From Bacillota bacterium (GTDB taxonomy: Bacteria > Bacillota > Clostridia > Christensenellales > SZUA-584): DNA of 64,000 bases. The notes beneath the pieces were generated by a model. It was not told the origin of the DNA. It worked only from the letters and a program-made list of their open reading frames with translations, and did no database searches. Below are positions 1 to 8,420 of this stretch, one piece after another. Location of the stretch: assembly GCA_023436115.1 (NCBI GenBank), contig JAEZKQ010000031.1, positions 124,001 to 188,000 of the forward strand. Reading direction: 5' to 3'. How positions within the stretch are numbered: the first letter of the stretch is position 1; each line of letters opens with the position of its first letter. The position numbers were made by a program, and so were the translations under genes.

Positions 1-1055
1 AGTGACAGCGCCCCTTTACTGACCGCCTCAATCATGCCTTCATCTTCGCTGACCGGTATAAACGCGCCCGAAAGACCGCCCACCTGTGATGACGCCATCA
101 CACCGCCCTTTTTTACTGCATCGTTAAGCAACGCCAATGCCGCCGTTGTGCCGTGCATACCGCAAACGTCTACGCCAATCTCTTCCAATATCCTCGCCAC
201 GCTGTCACCAATAGCCGGTGTTGGCGCAAGTGATAAGTCCACAATGCCAAACGGTACGCCCAAGCGCTCGGAGGCTTCTTTCGCCACCAGTTGGCCGACG
301 CGCGTAATACGGAACGCCGTTTTCTTAACCACCTCGGCCACCACATCAAAGCTCTCACCCTTTACCTTTTCAAGAGCTGCCTTCACCACGCCGGGCCCGC
401 TGACACCTACGTTGATGGCACATTCAGGCTCACCAGAACCGCAGAAAGCGCCCGCCATAAATGGATTGTCCTCGATGGCGTTGGCAAACACAACGAATTT
501 TGCGCACCCGATGCCACCCTGAGCCGCTGTCATTTCCGCTGTTTTCTTAATAATACGGCCCATTTTTGCCACAGCATCCATATTGATGCCGCTGCGTGTA
601 CTGGCCACGTTTATAAATGCGCACACACGCTGTGTGGAAGCAAGTGCGGACGGCAGAGAATCAATGAGTACCGTATCGCTCTTTGTCTCGCCCTTGTGCA
701 CCAACGCCCCAAATCCGCCAATAAAGTTAACTCCCGTATCAGCTGCGGCTTCGTCCAGGGCTTTTGCAAAGACTGTGTAGTCGTTTAATGAACTGCAAGC
801 TGCAATTTCTGAAATCGGCGATACCGAGATTCGTTTGTTGACAATCGGCACCCCAAACTCCCGGGCGATATCATCGCCCACACGTACAAGATTTTTTGCC
901 TTGTCGTATATCTTTTTTTTGATATTATCACAACAGATCTTTGCGTCAGATGATATACAGTCCCGCAGGGAGATACCCATCGTGATCGTGCGAACGTCAA
1001 GATTTTCGGTATCGATCATTTTAATGGTATCCAATACTTCATACTTGGAAATCAA
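1..1055 (-). CDS. UPF0210 (DUF711/PFL-like) family protein, 3' end outside window
   Basis: At least 351 codons are visible; the frame is still open at base 1, so the C-terminus (roughly the last 80-100 residues of a ~450-residue family) is missing. The conserved N-terminal blocks are easy to read: NLDVRTITMGISL around residues 18-30 and PIVNKRISVSPI around 70-81, and PVSEDEGMIEAV close to the window edge. The start is taken as TTG at 1055 because GGAGG lies 8 nt upstream (1064-1068). An in-frame ATG at 1070 overlaps that GGAGG and has no ribosome binding site of its own. The family is related by fold to pyruvate formate-lyase-like proteins, but its biochemical role is unknown. In many Firmicutes it is paired with a small ACT-domain gene; none lies directly upstream here. 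Confidence 0.9.
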   Translation of the reverse strand, partial: MISKYEVLDTIKMIDTENLDVRTITMGISLRDCISSDAKICCDNIKKKIYDKAKNLVRVGDDIAREFGVPIVNKRISVSPISEIAACSSLNDYTVFAKALDEAAADTGVNFIGGFGALVHKGETKSDTVLIDSLPSALASTQRVCAFINVASTRSGINMDAVAKMGRIIKKTAEMTAAQGGIGCAKFVVFANAIEDNPFMAGAFCGSGEPECAINVGVSGPGVVKAALEKVKGESFDVVAEVVKKTAFRITRVGQLVAKEASERLGVPFGIVDLSLAPTPAIGDSVARILEEIGVDVCGMHGTTAALALLNDAVKKGGVMASSQVGGLSGAFIPVSEDEGMIEAVSKGALS

Positions 1056-1139
1056 TCTGTCATCCTCCATATGCCTTTAATTTTTGAGTTTATCATATAA
1101 ATAAGCAGCTTAGATGCGTTCCTCTCGTGTAATAGGGCT

Positions 1140-1169
1140 ATTATAAACCAGACTCCCTTTGTTGTGCAA
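1140..1169 (-). promoter_or_regulatory. Promoter of the UPF0210 gene
   Basis: Reading the minus strand, TTGCAC (1164-1169) and TATAAT (1140-1145) are 18 nt apart, about 80 nt upstream of the TTG start. Confidence 0.6.
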
Positions 1170-1366
1170 TTTGTTTTAAAACCAGCGAATAAATGTTGCA
1201 CAAATATTACCAATAAGAATATTCAATGAAGCCTCTGTTAAATAAGCCGTTTGCCTGTTTACATACAATAAAAAACACCGATTATAGAGATAAGAAAATT
1301 CGTTATAAACAGCTCCCTCAAAGGTTTGCTTTTTGAGGTACAGTCAACGAAAGAAAGGATAGAAAT

Positions 1367-1441
1367 ATGAATAAGATTATTGCCGCGGGCACAATATTGC
1401 TGTTTGTAGGACTCTATTTCATTGTTGGGACAAGTGTATAA
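1367..1441 (+). CDS. 24-residue single-pass membrane peptide
   Basis: ATG at 1367 with GAAAGGAT 5-12 nt upstream opens a frame of 24 codons ending in TAA, followed about 60 nt later by a strong intrinsic terminator. The peptide is MNKIIAAGTI... with a hydrophobic core (LLFVGLYFIVG) long enough for one membrane span and a short polar tail. A 7-bp hairpin (1316-1322 with 1332-1338) lies just ahead of the ribosome binding site. I do not recognise a family. The ribosome binding site, the membrane-like composition and the dedicated terminator argue for a real monocistronic gene, but short size leaves room for chance. Confidence 0.5.
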   Translation: MNKIIAAGTILLFVGLYFIVGTSV

Positions 1442-1501
1442 ACTGCAGTAGAAGATCAAATATTATTTGAAAGGTTAATAAACTTCATGCAAAACCATTA
1501 A

Positions 1502-1540
1502 GGAGCCAATAGGTAAGACCTATGCGGCTCTTTTTATTTC
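1502..1540 (+). terminator. Intrinsic terminator after the 24-residue peptide gene
   Basis: GAGCC plus ATAGGT pair with ACCTAT plus GGCTC around an AAG loop, with a small internal mismatch, followed by TTTTTATTT. Confidence 0.8.
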
Positions 1541-1563
1541 CTGGGAATTATATTTATCATACT

Positions 1564-1592
1564 AAAAAAGCGGCCCGCTTAAGCCGCTTTTA
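1564..1592 (-). terminator. Terminator of the uppP-pepV-DUF378 operon
   Basis: A 9-bp stem AAAAGCGGC/GCCGCTTTT (1566-1574 with 1583-1591) is followed by a T run when read on the minus strand, just downstream of the DUF378 stop. Confidence 0.75.
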
Positions 1593-1609
1593 AATATAAA
1601 GCTCTTTTT

Positions 1610-1807
1610 TTATTTTTCTCTGTGTTTGACCCTGGGAACCAGCATAATACACCACAATCCGGCAAGGCCCACCAGCGCATAAATAATTCTGGAGATTATG
1701 GCAGTCTGCCCACCAAAAATTGCAGCGATGAGATCGAACTGGAAAAACCCGATTAGGCCCCAGTTTATGGCGCCGATTATGACCAGTATCATTGCAACGA
1801 TATTCAA
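1610..1807 (-). CDS. DUF378 family small membrane protein
   Basis: A 65-residue protein with two hydrophobic segments. It reads MNIVAMILVIIGAINWGLIG at its start, the hallmark of DUF378 (YuzA-like) proteins, whose function is not known. The start is set at the TTG at 1807 because AAAGGAG lies 9 nt upstream; another TTG at 1816 sits directly against that sequence. The AAAGGAGTTGA stretch also contains the stop codon of the preceding gene, so the two are translationally adjacent. It is the last gene of the minus-strand operon that starts with uppP and is followed directly by a terminator. Confidence 0.85.
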   Translation of the reverse strand: MNIVAMILVIIGAINWGLIGFFQFDLIAAIFGGQTAIISRIIYALVGLAGLWCIMLVPRVKHREK

Positions 1808-1812
1808 GCAAA

Positions 1813-2115
1813 TCAACTCCTTTCGTGTTTATTATCCGCAAAACACGAAAGAGTTATCAAATTTTCGTTCTTTTTATTCTTTCCAATTAATTCTATCTCG
1901 AATGTGTCAAAATCAACGCTTTCCACAAAATCATCAGGATAAAAAACTGTCCTGGAAAAAGATTTGATCTCAGAATGATGCTTGGCACAAATGATAGGTT
2001 TTGATAGGTCAAGCTTATCGCAAATGGCCGACACGGCACCGGCAAAATCCTTCTCATCCAGCGTCACGTCGGCTTTCATAATATCTTCAATTTTAATTTT
2101 TCCCCAAAATCTCAA
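1813..2115 (-). CDS. Conserved hypothetical protein, 100 residues
   Basis: A soluble-looking 100-residue protein with the run DVTLDEKDFAGAVSAICDKL near the N-terminus and FYPDDFVESVDFDTFEIEL in the second half. I do not know a named domain for it. It lies 6 nt after pepV and 5 nt before DUF378 on the same strand, so it is almost certainly part of that operon. The start is uncertain: TTG at 2115 keeps the segment IKIEDIMKADV, while ATG at 2079 would give an 88-residue product; neither has a strong ribosome binding site. It has no signal peptide or membrane span. Confidence 0.7.
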   Translation of the reverse strand: MRFWGKIKIEDIMKADVTLDEKDFAGAVSAICDKLDLSKPIICAKHHSEIKSFSRTVFYPDDFVESVDFDTFEIELIGKNKKNENLITLSCFADNKHERS

Positions 2116-2121
2116 AGGCTT

Positions 2122-3501
2122 TTACTCACAAATCTTGATAATCGCATTTGCAATAATCTGAGCGTTTTTCATCAACGTATCGATTTCAATGTATTCATCG
2201 GGGCCATGCTCAACGCCGGGCTCTCCCGGAAATAACGGCCCAAATGTAACCGCATTCTCAAAGGCGCGGGCATATGTCGCGCCGCCAATGGATATACAAT
2301 ACGCTTTTTCACCCGTTATTTCAGTATATGCTTCTTTTAATTTGGTAATGAGTGCGCTGTCCTCAGGAACAAAATGCGCATCGAGGCTATGCGGAATACG
2401 TATTTGAAAAGCGTCAAAATGTTTATTTAGCTTTTCCTCGATCAACGAACGTCTAAAAGAAATCGGATAACGGATATCAATACCCGCCGTTAATACTCCA
2501 TCTTTAATATTTAGCGTACCAAGATTAAACGTTAATTTGCCCGATACCTCATCCTCAAGATTAAGCTCGACCGGTTCACCATTATAGTAGGTCCCGATTT
2601 TGCTTGCGAGCGTATATACAGCCTGGCCGATACTGCCCGGTGATAATGCAAGAGTCCCCAAGTAGTGAAGCAGTGACGCTGCCGCATTGATACCCTTTTC
2701 CGGCCGCGAGCCATGAGCGCTTTTACCAGCTGCCAAAATACGCACAAACCCATCGCCCGCATCCTCACATGTCAATTGTGCGTTGAGGGGGCAAGAGTAA
2801 TTTTCAAGACTCTTTTGTATTATGGCAAAGGGTGCGCTCAGCAGACACTCCGCTTTATTGGGTACCACATTGATTCGCGTCCCTGCGGTAAAGCTTTTAA
2901 CAAATATGCCGCTCTGTTGCTCATCTGCTTGCATGCTCAGTTCCACATGCAATAAACCCTTTTCTGCATTAATAACCGGATATTCACCATCCGGGGAAAA
3001 CGCAATGTCGGGCGAAGGTTCATGTTGTTTATAAAAATCCATATCCGCCCAACCTGACTCCTCATCGGCACCAAAAATAAGCCTGACCTTTTTGTTAAGC
3101 TGTACGCAGTTATCACTTAATGCTTTTAAGGCATATAGCGCCGCGATAGAAGGCCCTTTGTTATCAATTGCGCCGCGGCCGAAAATTTTACCGTCCTTCT
3201 CGATACCTCCAAACGCATCCATCGTCCAGCCCTCGCCCTTTGGTACAACGTCGATATGCGTGAGTATCCCCAGCATCTCATCGCCATCGCCGTAGTCCAC
3301 ATAGGCCATATGCCCAAAAAGATTCACACATTCCAAGTCCATTCTCTCGGCAGTGCTTTGCACAAACATCAGCGCGTCGAAAATACCTTTGCCATAGGGC
3401 ATATTGGGTTGGCTCGCGCTCTTGACGCTTTCTATTTTAAGGAAGTTTTTAAGAACTTCGATCATTTCATGCCGATATGGCTCAAAAGAGAAATCAAGCA
3501 T
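2122..3501 (-). CDS. pepV: Xaa-His/PepV-type dipeptidase (M20 metallopeptidase)
   Basis: The 459-residue product matches the PepV class of di-zinc dipeptidases in length. The first metal-ligand motif ILTHIDVVPKGEGW is near residue 80, GRGAIDNKGP carries the bridging Asp near 112, and FGADEESGW carries the catalytic and ligand Glu pair near 150. The C-terminal ISIGGATYARAF and GEPGVEHGPDEYIEID stretches complete the active site. It cleaves dipeptides in the cytoplasm for amino-acid recovery. AAGGAGG 7 nt upstream supports ATG 3501. It follows uppP by 23 nt on the same strand and is likely cotranscribed with it. Confidence 0.93.
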   Translation of the reverse strand: MLDFSFEPYRHEMIEVLKNFLKIESVKSASQPNMPYGKGIFDALMFVQSTAERMDLECVNLFGHMAYVDYGDGDEMLGILTHIDVVPKGEGWTMDAFGGIEKDGKIFGRGAIDNKGPSIAALYALKALSDNCVQLNKKVRLIFGADEESGWADMDFYKQHEPSPDIAFSPDGEYPVINAEKGLLHVELSMQADEQQSGIFVKSFTAGTRINVVPNKAECLLSAPFAIIQKSLENYSCPLNAQLTCEDAGDGFVRILAAGKSAHGSRPEKGINAAASLLHYLGTLALSPGSIGQAVYTLASKIGTYYNGEPVELNLEDEVSGKLTFNLGTLNIKDGVLTAGIDIRYPISFRRSLIEEKLNKHFDAFQIRIPHSLDAHFVPEDSALITKLKEAYTEITGEKAYCISIGGATYARAFENAVTFGPLFPGEPGVEHGPDEYIEIDTLMKNAQIIANAIIKICE

Positions 3502-3524
3502 TATGGGCCTCCTTTTTTAGTATA

Positions 3525-4319
3525 TTATGCCCAGTTAATCACTTTTAGCAGATACTGATCAATTAAAACGAAAACACCCAAAGCAGCCACATAAATAGCA
3601 AAGCCGTAAAGACGCTTTTTGGATATCAGCGCAAGCATGAATTTGACGGCAAAATAGCCTGATATCGCTGCACAGACGGTGCCTAGAATAACAGGCAACC
3701 AATCGATGTTACTTATGCCAGATTCCGTAACCACATCATAACCCTGTTTTAATACTGAACCGAGTATGATCGGTATTGATATTAGGAAAGAAAAAGTCGC
3801 CGCCTTTGTTCTGTCTATGCCGGACATCAATCCGCCAGCAATTGTTGCTCCGGACCGCGAAACGGCTCCAAATATGCCAAGGGCTTGCATACCGCCGATA
3901 AATAACGCGATACCCATATTCATTTCGCGTTTTCTCCGGTTACGGGCTGAGATAATCTCGGACAGTATGAGCAAGAACGCGGTCAATAAAAACTCATATC
4001 CTAGCAACATGCCGGAAAAGGAGTGTTCCTCGAAAAAGTTCTGAAAGAAAAATCCGATAGCACCCGCAGGAATGACCGCAGTGATTAAGTACAGAGTATA
4101 CTTGGAAAAGAAATCTTTAAATATGGCGACAATACTTTGCCACATCACAACCGTAACTGCAAAAAGTGTTCCCAAATGCACCATCGTATCAAAAAAAAGC
4201 TGCGGCTCCGATATACCAAAAATTTTTTGAAACAATATGAGATGACCACTGCTGGATATCGGCAAAAATTCTGTTATGCCCTGAATAATTCCAAGGGCGA
4301 TAGATTCCAATATGCTCAT
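3525..4319 (-). CDS. uppP: Undecaprenyl-diphosphatase UppP/BacA
   Basis: A 264-residue polytopic membrane protein. The two family signatures are present: GIIQGITEFLPISSSGHL at residues 9-26 and SRSGATIAGG near 153, which together hold the catalytic Glu, Ser and Arg residues. It dephosphorylates undecaprenyl diphosphate to recycle the peptidoglycan carrier lipid, and extra activity gives bacitracin tolerance in many species. AAAGGAAAA precedes ATG 4319, and a clear promoter lies 31-58 nt upstream of the start. It heads an operon continuing to pepV, a hypothetical gene and DUF378. A DUF368 gene at 31863-32747 probably acts in the same lipid cycle. Confidence 0.95.
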   Translation of the reverse strand: MSILESIALGIIQGITEFLPISSSGHLILFQKIFGISEPQLFFDTMVHLGTLFAVTVVMWQSIVAIFKDFFSKYTLYLITAVIPAGAIGFFFQNFFEEHSFSGMLLGYEFLLTAFLLILSEIISARNRRKREMNMGIALFIGGMQALGIFGAVSRSGATIAGGLMSGIDRTKAATFSFLISIPIILGSVLKQGYDVVTESGISNIDWLPVILGTVCAAISGYFAVKFMLALISKKRLYGFAIYVAALGVFVLIDQYLLKVINWA

Positions 4320-4349
4320 AAAATTTTCCTTTCATATTTTCGCGATGTT

Positions 4350-4377
4350 ATTATATCAGTAAAGATATGATTTGCAA
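4350..4377 (-). promoter_or_regulatory. Promoter of the uppP operon
   Basis: On the minus strand TTGCAA (4372-4377) is separated by 16 nt from TATAAT (4350-4355), which also has the extended TGA element. Confidence 0.7.
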
Positions 4378-4473
4378 AGAGATGATATGTAAAAGGCCGT
4401 TTGCTTAAGCAGTCAGGCTTCAAGACATTTATAAAATGTTGCGTTTACCTATCAGTGCTTAATAGTCACAGTG

Positions 4474-4502
4474 TTGACTAACATGCCTTCGCGGTATAAA
4501 AT
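4474..4502 (+). promoter_or_regulatory. Promoter of ilvE
   Basis: TTGACT (4474-4479), a 17-nt spacer, and TAAAAT (4497-4502), about 47 nt upstream of the ilvE start. No T-box or leader hairpin fits in the short space. Confidence 0.7.
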
Positions 4503-4549
4503 ACTTAAAAAATATGCGTGTTATATAAATATAGAAGGAGAATTGCATC

Positions 4550-5614
4550 ATGAAACTAGAGGTATTGAGGGCACAAAGCTTAAAGCCAAAACCGGAGGAT
4601 GAATCAAAGCTCGGTTTTGGTAAGATTTTCACCGATCATATGCTCACTGTCCGCTACGCGGAAGGCAAAGGTTGGCATGATGCTCAGATTCGTCCCTTTG
4701 AAAACTTTTCACTGTCACCGGCCTGCAATGTTTTTCATTACAGTCAGACGATATTCGAAGGATTGAAGGCTTATCGCACAGAACGGGGCATCAATCTTTT
4801 CCGTCCGTGGGATAATTTCAAACGTATGAACGTATCTGCGCGCCGACTTTGCATACCCGAGATCGATGTGGATTTTGCGCTGGAAGCGCTGTATGAGCTT
4901 ATACGCATCGAGCAGGACTGGGTGCCGCGTTCCGAGGGTACATCGCTTTACATCCGTCCCACGATCATTGCGACAGACCCGTTCCTCGGCGTCAGTGCCG
5001 GTAAGGAATACATTTTCTATATCATACTTTCTCCGGTGGGCGCTTATTACGCCTCGGGTCTTAAGCCCGTCAATATCTACGTAGAAGACGAATACGTTCG
5101 TTCTGTTGTGGGCGGTACAGGCTTTGTTAAAACTGGCGGAAACTACGCGGCGAGCCTTGTGGCGGGCGAATTGGCGCATAAACGGGGCTACTCGCAGGTG
5201 CTTTGGCTGGATGGCGTTGAGAAAAAGTATGTCGAAGAAGTGGGCTCCATGAATATCTTCTTTAAGATCCGCGGAGAGCTTTATACCGCACCGCTTCTGG
5301 GCAGTATTCTGCCGGGCATCACGCGCGATTCCATTATCCGCCTTGCTAAAGAGGAGTTTGGAATCAATGTGCGCGAGGAACGTCTGGCAATCGGCGACAT
5401 ATTTGCCGAAAATGAATCCGGCGGGCTCGAAGAGGTCTTCGGTACGGGCACAGCTGCCGTGGTCAGCCCCGTGGGCGGCATGACATGGGAAGGCAAGGAT
5501 ATCGTGATATCCGGCGGCAACATGGGTGAGCTGACTTCTAAGCTGTACGATAAACTCACCGGCATTCAGTATGGCCGCGAGAAGGACGAATTCGGCTGGA
5601 TCAAGACGCTATAA
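4550..5614 (+). CDS. ilvE: Branched-chain amino acid aminotransferase
   Basis: A 354-residue class IV PLP aminotransferase of the eukaryotic-like BCAT-II subtype. NVFHYSQTIFEGLKAYR near residues 60-76, FVKTGGNYAASL with the PLP-binding Lys near 192, and EVGSMNIFF near 230 are recognisable; the GTGTAAVVSPV turn binds the cofactor phosphate. It interconverts Leu, Ile and Val with their 2-oxo acids. The gene stands alone between its own promoter and a strong bidirectional terminator, so it is not in an ilv operon here. AGAAGGAG sits 9 nt upstream of ATG 4550. Confidence 0.95.
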   Translation: MKLEVLRAQSLKPKPEDESKLGFGKIFTDHMLTVRYAEGKGWHDAQIRPFENFSLSPACNVFHYSQTIFEGLKAYRTERGINLFRPWDNFKRMNVSARRLCIPEIDVDFALEALYELIRIEQDWVPRSEGTSLYIRPTIIATDPFLGVSAGKEYIFYIILSPVGAYYASGLKPVNIYVEDEYVRSVVGGTGFVKTGGNYAASLVAGELAHKRGYSQVLWLDGVEKKYVEEVGSMNIFFKIRGELYTAPLLGSILPGITRDSIIRLAKEEFGINVREERLAIGDIFAENESGGLEEVFGTGTAAVVSPVGGMTWEGKDIVISGGNMGELTSKLYDKLTGIQYGREKDEFGWIKTL

Positions 5615-5627
5615 TAGGGTACATCGC

Positions 5628-5662
5628 AAAGGCCTTTGCTGCAGCGCAAAGGTCTTTTTTAT
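5628..5662. terminator. Bidirectional terminator between ilvE and a radical SAM gene
   Basis: A 12-bp stem with one wobble (5628-5639 with 5646-5657) followed by a T run on the plus strand. The A-rich left flank makes it usable for the convergent gene as well. Confidence 0.75.
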
Positions 5663-5685
5663 ACAATTTTTCTCCTTTTATCTGC

Positions 5686-6582
5686 CTATAAGAAAGACAT
5701 TTGCTCGTTTTGATACCCGCATCTGATCAGCGCCTCAATATCCTTCATACGGTACAGCAACCCGTATTTCTCACATTCCGATTGAAACATATTAAGCAAC
5801 TGAGTGCTGTTTGGCGAAATGCATTCATACCTCTCGCCGTACTCGACAATATATTTGCTGCTGATGCATGGAAAAAACACATCCAGCTGCTTATAGAAAT
5901 AATCGCGTTGATTCCGGCGCAGTGTGACACCGAAGCCCCATTCACCTGCATAAACCCACTTGGCCCCCGCATCGGCTGCCATACGCACGATCTGACTGAT
6001 ATTCCCTGCGGTATCATTGATAAACGGCAATACAGGCATCAGCAGTATGCCGCATATGATACCCATAGCCGAAAGACTCTTCACAGTCGCCATCCGCGTA
6101 CTTGTCGGACAGACATACCGTTCAATTTTCGCGCAGAGGCCGTCATCCGCCGTGGTGACAGTCACATTCACAAACGCAGGCGAATGCGATTTTATCTTTT
6201 GCAGCAAATCCGCATCGCGGCAGACAAGGCTGGATTTTGTGATAATGCCCGCACCAAAACCAAAGCAGTCAAGCAGTTCAAGGGCTCCTCGCGTGAGTAC
6301 ATTCTCCTTCTCAAACGGATTATACGGGTCGCTCATGGCACCCGTCATCACGATACCGGCCTTTCGTTTAGATTCCAAATCACACCGAATCACAAAAAGC
6401 GCATTTTCTTTGGCTCTGACTGTATCAAAGTCTTCTACGCGGTAGCACTCGCTGCGGCTGTCGCAATAAATACAGCCATGGCAGCATCCCTTATAAATGT
6501 TCATATTGTAGTTCGTACCGAACCAGCCGTTTTTCGAATACCCGGAAACGATGGTTTTTGCGGGGATCAGCGGAATGGTCAA
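5686..6582 (-). CDS. SPL-family radical SAM protein
   Basis: The 298-residue protein has a CxxxCxxC iron-sulfur motif in YKGCCHGCIYCDSR (Cys 33, 37 and 40), TGAMSDPYNPFE further on and YAGEWGFGV in the C-terminal half. This is the pattern of spore photoproduct lyase-like and Rv2578c-like radical SAM proteins. The true spore photoproduct lyase is longer, so DNA repair is possible but unproven. The start is TTG 6582 with GAGG 8 nt upstream; no ATG fits better. It has its own extended -10 promoter and converges on ilvE. Confidence 0.85.
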   Translation of the reverse strand: MTIPLIPAKTIVSGYSKNGWFGTNYNMNIYKGCCHGCIYCDSRSECYRVEDFDTVRAKENALFVIRCDLESKRKAGIVMTGAMSDPYNPFEKENVLTRGALELLDCFGFGAGIITKSSLVCRDADLLQKIKSHSPAFVNVTVTTADDGLCAKIERYVCPTSTRMATVKSLSAMGIICGILLMPVLPFINDTAGNISQIVRMAADAGAKWVYAGEWGFGVTLRRNQRDYFYKQLDVFFPCISSKYIVEYGERYECISPNSTQLLNMFQSECEKYGLLYRMKDIEALIRCGYQNEQMSFL

Positions 6583-6609
6583 GCTTGTTACCTCAATCCG
6601 GCAGTGTTT

Positions 6610-6618
6610 ATTATATCA
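6610..6618 (-). promoter_or_regulatory. Extended -10 promoter of the radical SAM gene
   Basis: TGATATAAT on the minus strand, 28 nt upstream of the TTG start. The -35 region is poor. Confidence 0.5.
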
Positions 6619-6721
6619 TACAAGAAAAAGCGCCTTTCAAAGACACTTTTTATATAAACTGTTATGTCATTCTTATTCCAAAGCGATCGATTTTGTATCC
6701 ATTATATCCTCTTCCTTAAGC

Positions 6722-7123
6722 CTATTCTTCGGGTAACGTGGTGATTTCTACAATGTTACCATCGGGATCAAGCACGCTGGCTTCAAAGTAGCCATCTCCG
6801 GTGCGCCTTGGCTCTCCGGCCATTTTCAGACCGTCGTTTTTAAACCGCTGTGCCAGCGCCATCACGGCCTCAGGGGTGTCCATCTGAAAAGCAATATGGG
6901 AAAAGCCGATCATCGGATACGGCGCTTTTTGTGTGACAGTGCTCTCCTGCATAATCTCCAGCCTTGCGCCGGTACCCATCGTTAAAAAGTACGACTCAAA
7001 ACGGCCGCCTTTATGCTCTTTGGATACATACTTTTCCCCTGCCACGCCGCCGAAGTATTTGACATAGAAATCCTTCATGGTTTCCAGCTGATTTGTCCAT
7101 ACAGCCACATGCTCAATCCTCAT
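6722..7123 (-). CDS. VOC family (glyoxalase/bleomycin-resistance-like) protein
   Basis: A 133-residue single-domain VOC protein with the repeated beta-alpha-beta-beta-beta pattern. It opens with MRIEHVAVWTNQLETMKDFY, has LEIMQES in the middle and ends with VLDPDGNIVEITTLPEE. His5, Glu57 (LEIM), His75 (SHIAFQ) and Glu127 are in the right places for metal ligands. The family includes lactoylglutathione lyases and fosfomycin-resistance-type enzymes, and the substrate cannot be read from sequence. AAGGAGG precedes ATG 7123. A sequence matching the Spo0A box lies about 33-39 nt upstream of the start. Confidence 0.85.
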   Translation of the reverse strand: MRIEHVAVWTNQLETMKDFYVKYFGGVAGEKYVSKEHKGGRFESYFLTMGTGARLEIMQESTVTQKAPYPMIGFSHIAFQMDTPEAVMALAQRFKNDGLKMAGEPRRTGDGYFEASVLDPDGNIVEITTLPEE

Positions 7124-7155
7124 AGTCTTGCCTCCTTATAACTTTAAGTCTCATA

Positions 7156-7162
7156 TTCGACA
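7156..7162 (-). promoter_or_regulatory. Possible 0A box upstream of the VOC gene
   Basis: TGTCGAA on the minus strand matches the Spo0A consensus exactly. A 7-mer like this is expected several times by chance in 64 kb counting both strands, so this is only suggestive. Confidence 0.25.
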
Positions 7163-7224
7163 AAATATATTTTTTTCCTGCATATGGCTGAGAGGCACGC
7201 TTTGTTGCTGAATGCATGCGGATA

Positions 7225-8274
7225 TTAAGGCTCACGAATATTATCAATGAAAAGAGCGCCGCCGGATTGCCTTGTCTCAATGCAAAACTCGCGCGCTACA
7301 TAGATGTTCTTCCCCACCGAGTATTTTAAAGCAATGCCGTTTTGCCCGCATGCTGGCGATATTGTCTGCGTAAAAGAAACAAAATCCCCGAAGAATTCTT
7401 TTAAATCAGCAAACGAAAGGCCCTCCGCGAGCGAAGGTGTCAGGCAGGCCATCGCCAGATCCGGTTTTCCCGCCTTTACTGCCTCCAGCAAGCTGGCGCA
7501 AATATCCGCTGTCGATGTCGCGTTGCGCGCTGCACAGGTGAACCAGCCCAGCTCGACCGAGACGGGCGCAAGGCAATCACCACTTTTTTCCCATCGCGTT
7601 TTTTCCTGGCGGTAATCTCCTCCCGCAACGATATGAATTGCATCCCTTTCGACACTGTGACTCTCGCAGACAGTGCATATATCCGTACCAAACTGCGGCA
7701 ATATATGAGCCGCGTAGATATAATTCTCACCGTCAGTGGTCTTGCCGGACACGTAAAGCACAGGAAATTCGCCAAACTTGGTAAACCCGATATCGGCTGT
7801 AGCGGCAAAAAATGAAAGCGGTGATACAAACTTTAACCGATTGGTTCCCGCGTGCTCCACCACAAAGCTAGAGCATGCCTCATTATAGATAAATGCTGTA
7901 TGCTTTTCCCCGCTTATGTAAAAATCAAAAGGTGAGAGCACAGTGGGGTGCAGCTCCAGCTCATCGTTCTTATACACCATTTCCGGGTACAGCGTCAGTT
8001 CTATAATATTGTCGGGCCATATGCATAAATCAATCAGTCCGTCGTTGTCAAACACTGCCCCTTTTGACGCAATAGATACCCGCCGCGTATAGGGCAGGTA
8101 TACAAAATTCGCGTCGTTCTCCAGCGGCAGCATTGTTAAAAAGAATGACGAATTGGCCGCAATAGGCTGTGTCACGGCACCCATGCCCGTTTCTCCCGCA
8201 GGCGCTTGATTAATACTGATCAGCGCGTGCACCTTGGAATTGATATATAATAGTTTAATGGTCTTATCTTCCAT
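7225..8274 (-). CDS. Hypothetical protein, 349 residues
   Basis: I do not recognise this protein. It has no signal peptide or membrane span. The first ~230 residues look beta-rich (many short hydrophobic strands such as FFLTMLPLE and KLLYIN). The last ~100 residues, from SLLEAVKAGKPDLAMACL to IYVAREFCIET, resemble the helix-then-strand layout of NTF2-like or DUF4878-like domains, but only weakly. ATG 8274 is chosen over an upstream in-frame ATG at 8292 because AAGGGGGG lies 4-11 nt before it. The gene is divergent from the RsfA-like gene and about 100 nt upstream of the VOC gene on the same strand. Confidence 0.7.
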   Translation of the reverse strand: MEDKTIKLLYINSKVHALISINQAPAGETGMGAVTQPIAANSSFFLTMLPLENDANFVYLPYTRRVSIASKGAVFDNDGLIDLCIWPDNIIELTLYPEMVYKNDELELHPTVLSPFDFYISGEKHTAFIYNEACSSFVVEHAGTNRLKFVSPLSFFAATADIGFTKFGEFPVLYVSGKTTDGENYIYAAHILPQFGTDICTVCESHSVERDAIHIVAGGDYRQEKTRWEKSGDCLAPVSVELGWFTCAARNATSTADICASLLEAVKAGKPDLAMACLTPSLAEGLSFADLKEFFGDFVSFTQTISPACGQNGIALKYSVGKNIYVAREFCIETRQSGGALFIDNIREP

Positions 8275-8379
8275 AGCGCCCCCCTTGTACAATATATATA
8301 TTCAGTCAGCGCTGTGCTGATACACAATTCTAACAGCGCATAGCGGCGCATAACTATATACAAATGAAAAAAAGGGTAC

Positions 8380-8420
8380 AAAAGCAAACTGAGTCGGTCG
8401 TTTGCTTTTTATATTTTTTG
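8380..8420 (+). terminator. Orphan intrinsic terminator in a divergent intergenic region
   Basis: A perfect 10-bp stem AAAAGCAAAC/GTTTGCTTTT (8380-8389 with 8400-8409), 10-nt loop, followed by a T-rich tract. It lies between divergent genes, so no upstream plus-strand gene needs it; on the minus strand it would sit in the leader of the 7225-8274 gene. Confidence 0.65.

Noticed and set aside
34..788. Plus-strand reading frames of 162 and 165 codons at the left edge.
   Set aside because: They are antisense to the UPF0210 gene, whose protein motifs are clear on the minus strand.
5701..6657. A 318-codon plus-strand frame.
   Set aside because: It is the antisense of the radical SAM gene, which has a conserved CxxxCxxC motif; the plus-strand product has no recognisable domain.
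7156..7162. Spo0A control of the VOC gene.
   Set aside because: An exact 7-mer is expected by chance several times in 64 kb, and nothing else links the gene to sporulation; listed only as a weak site.
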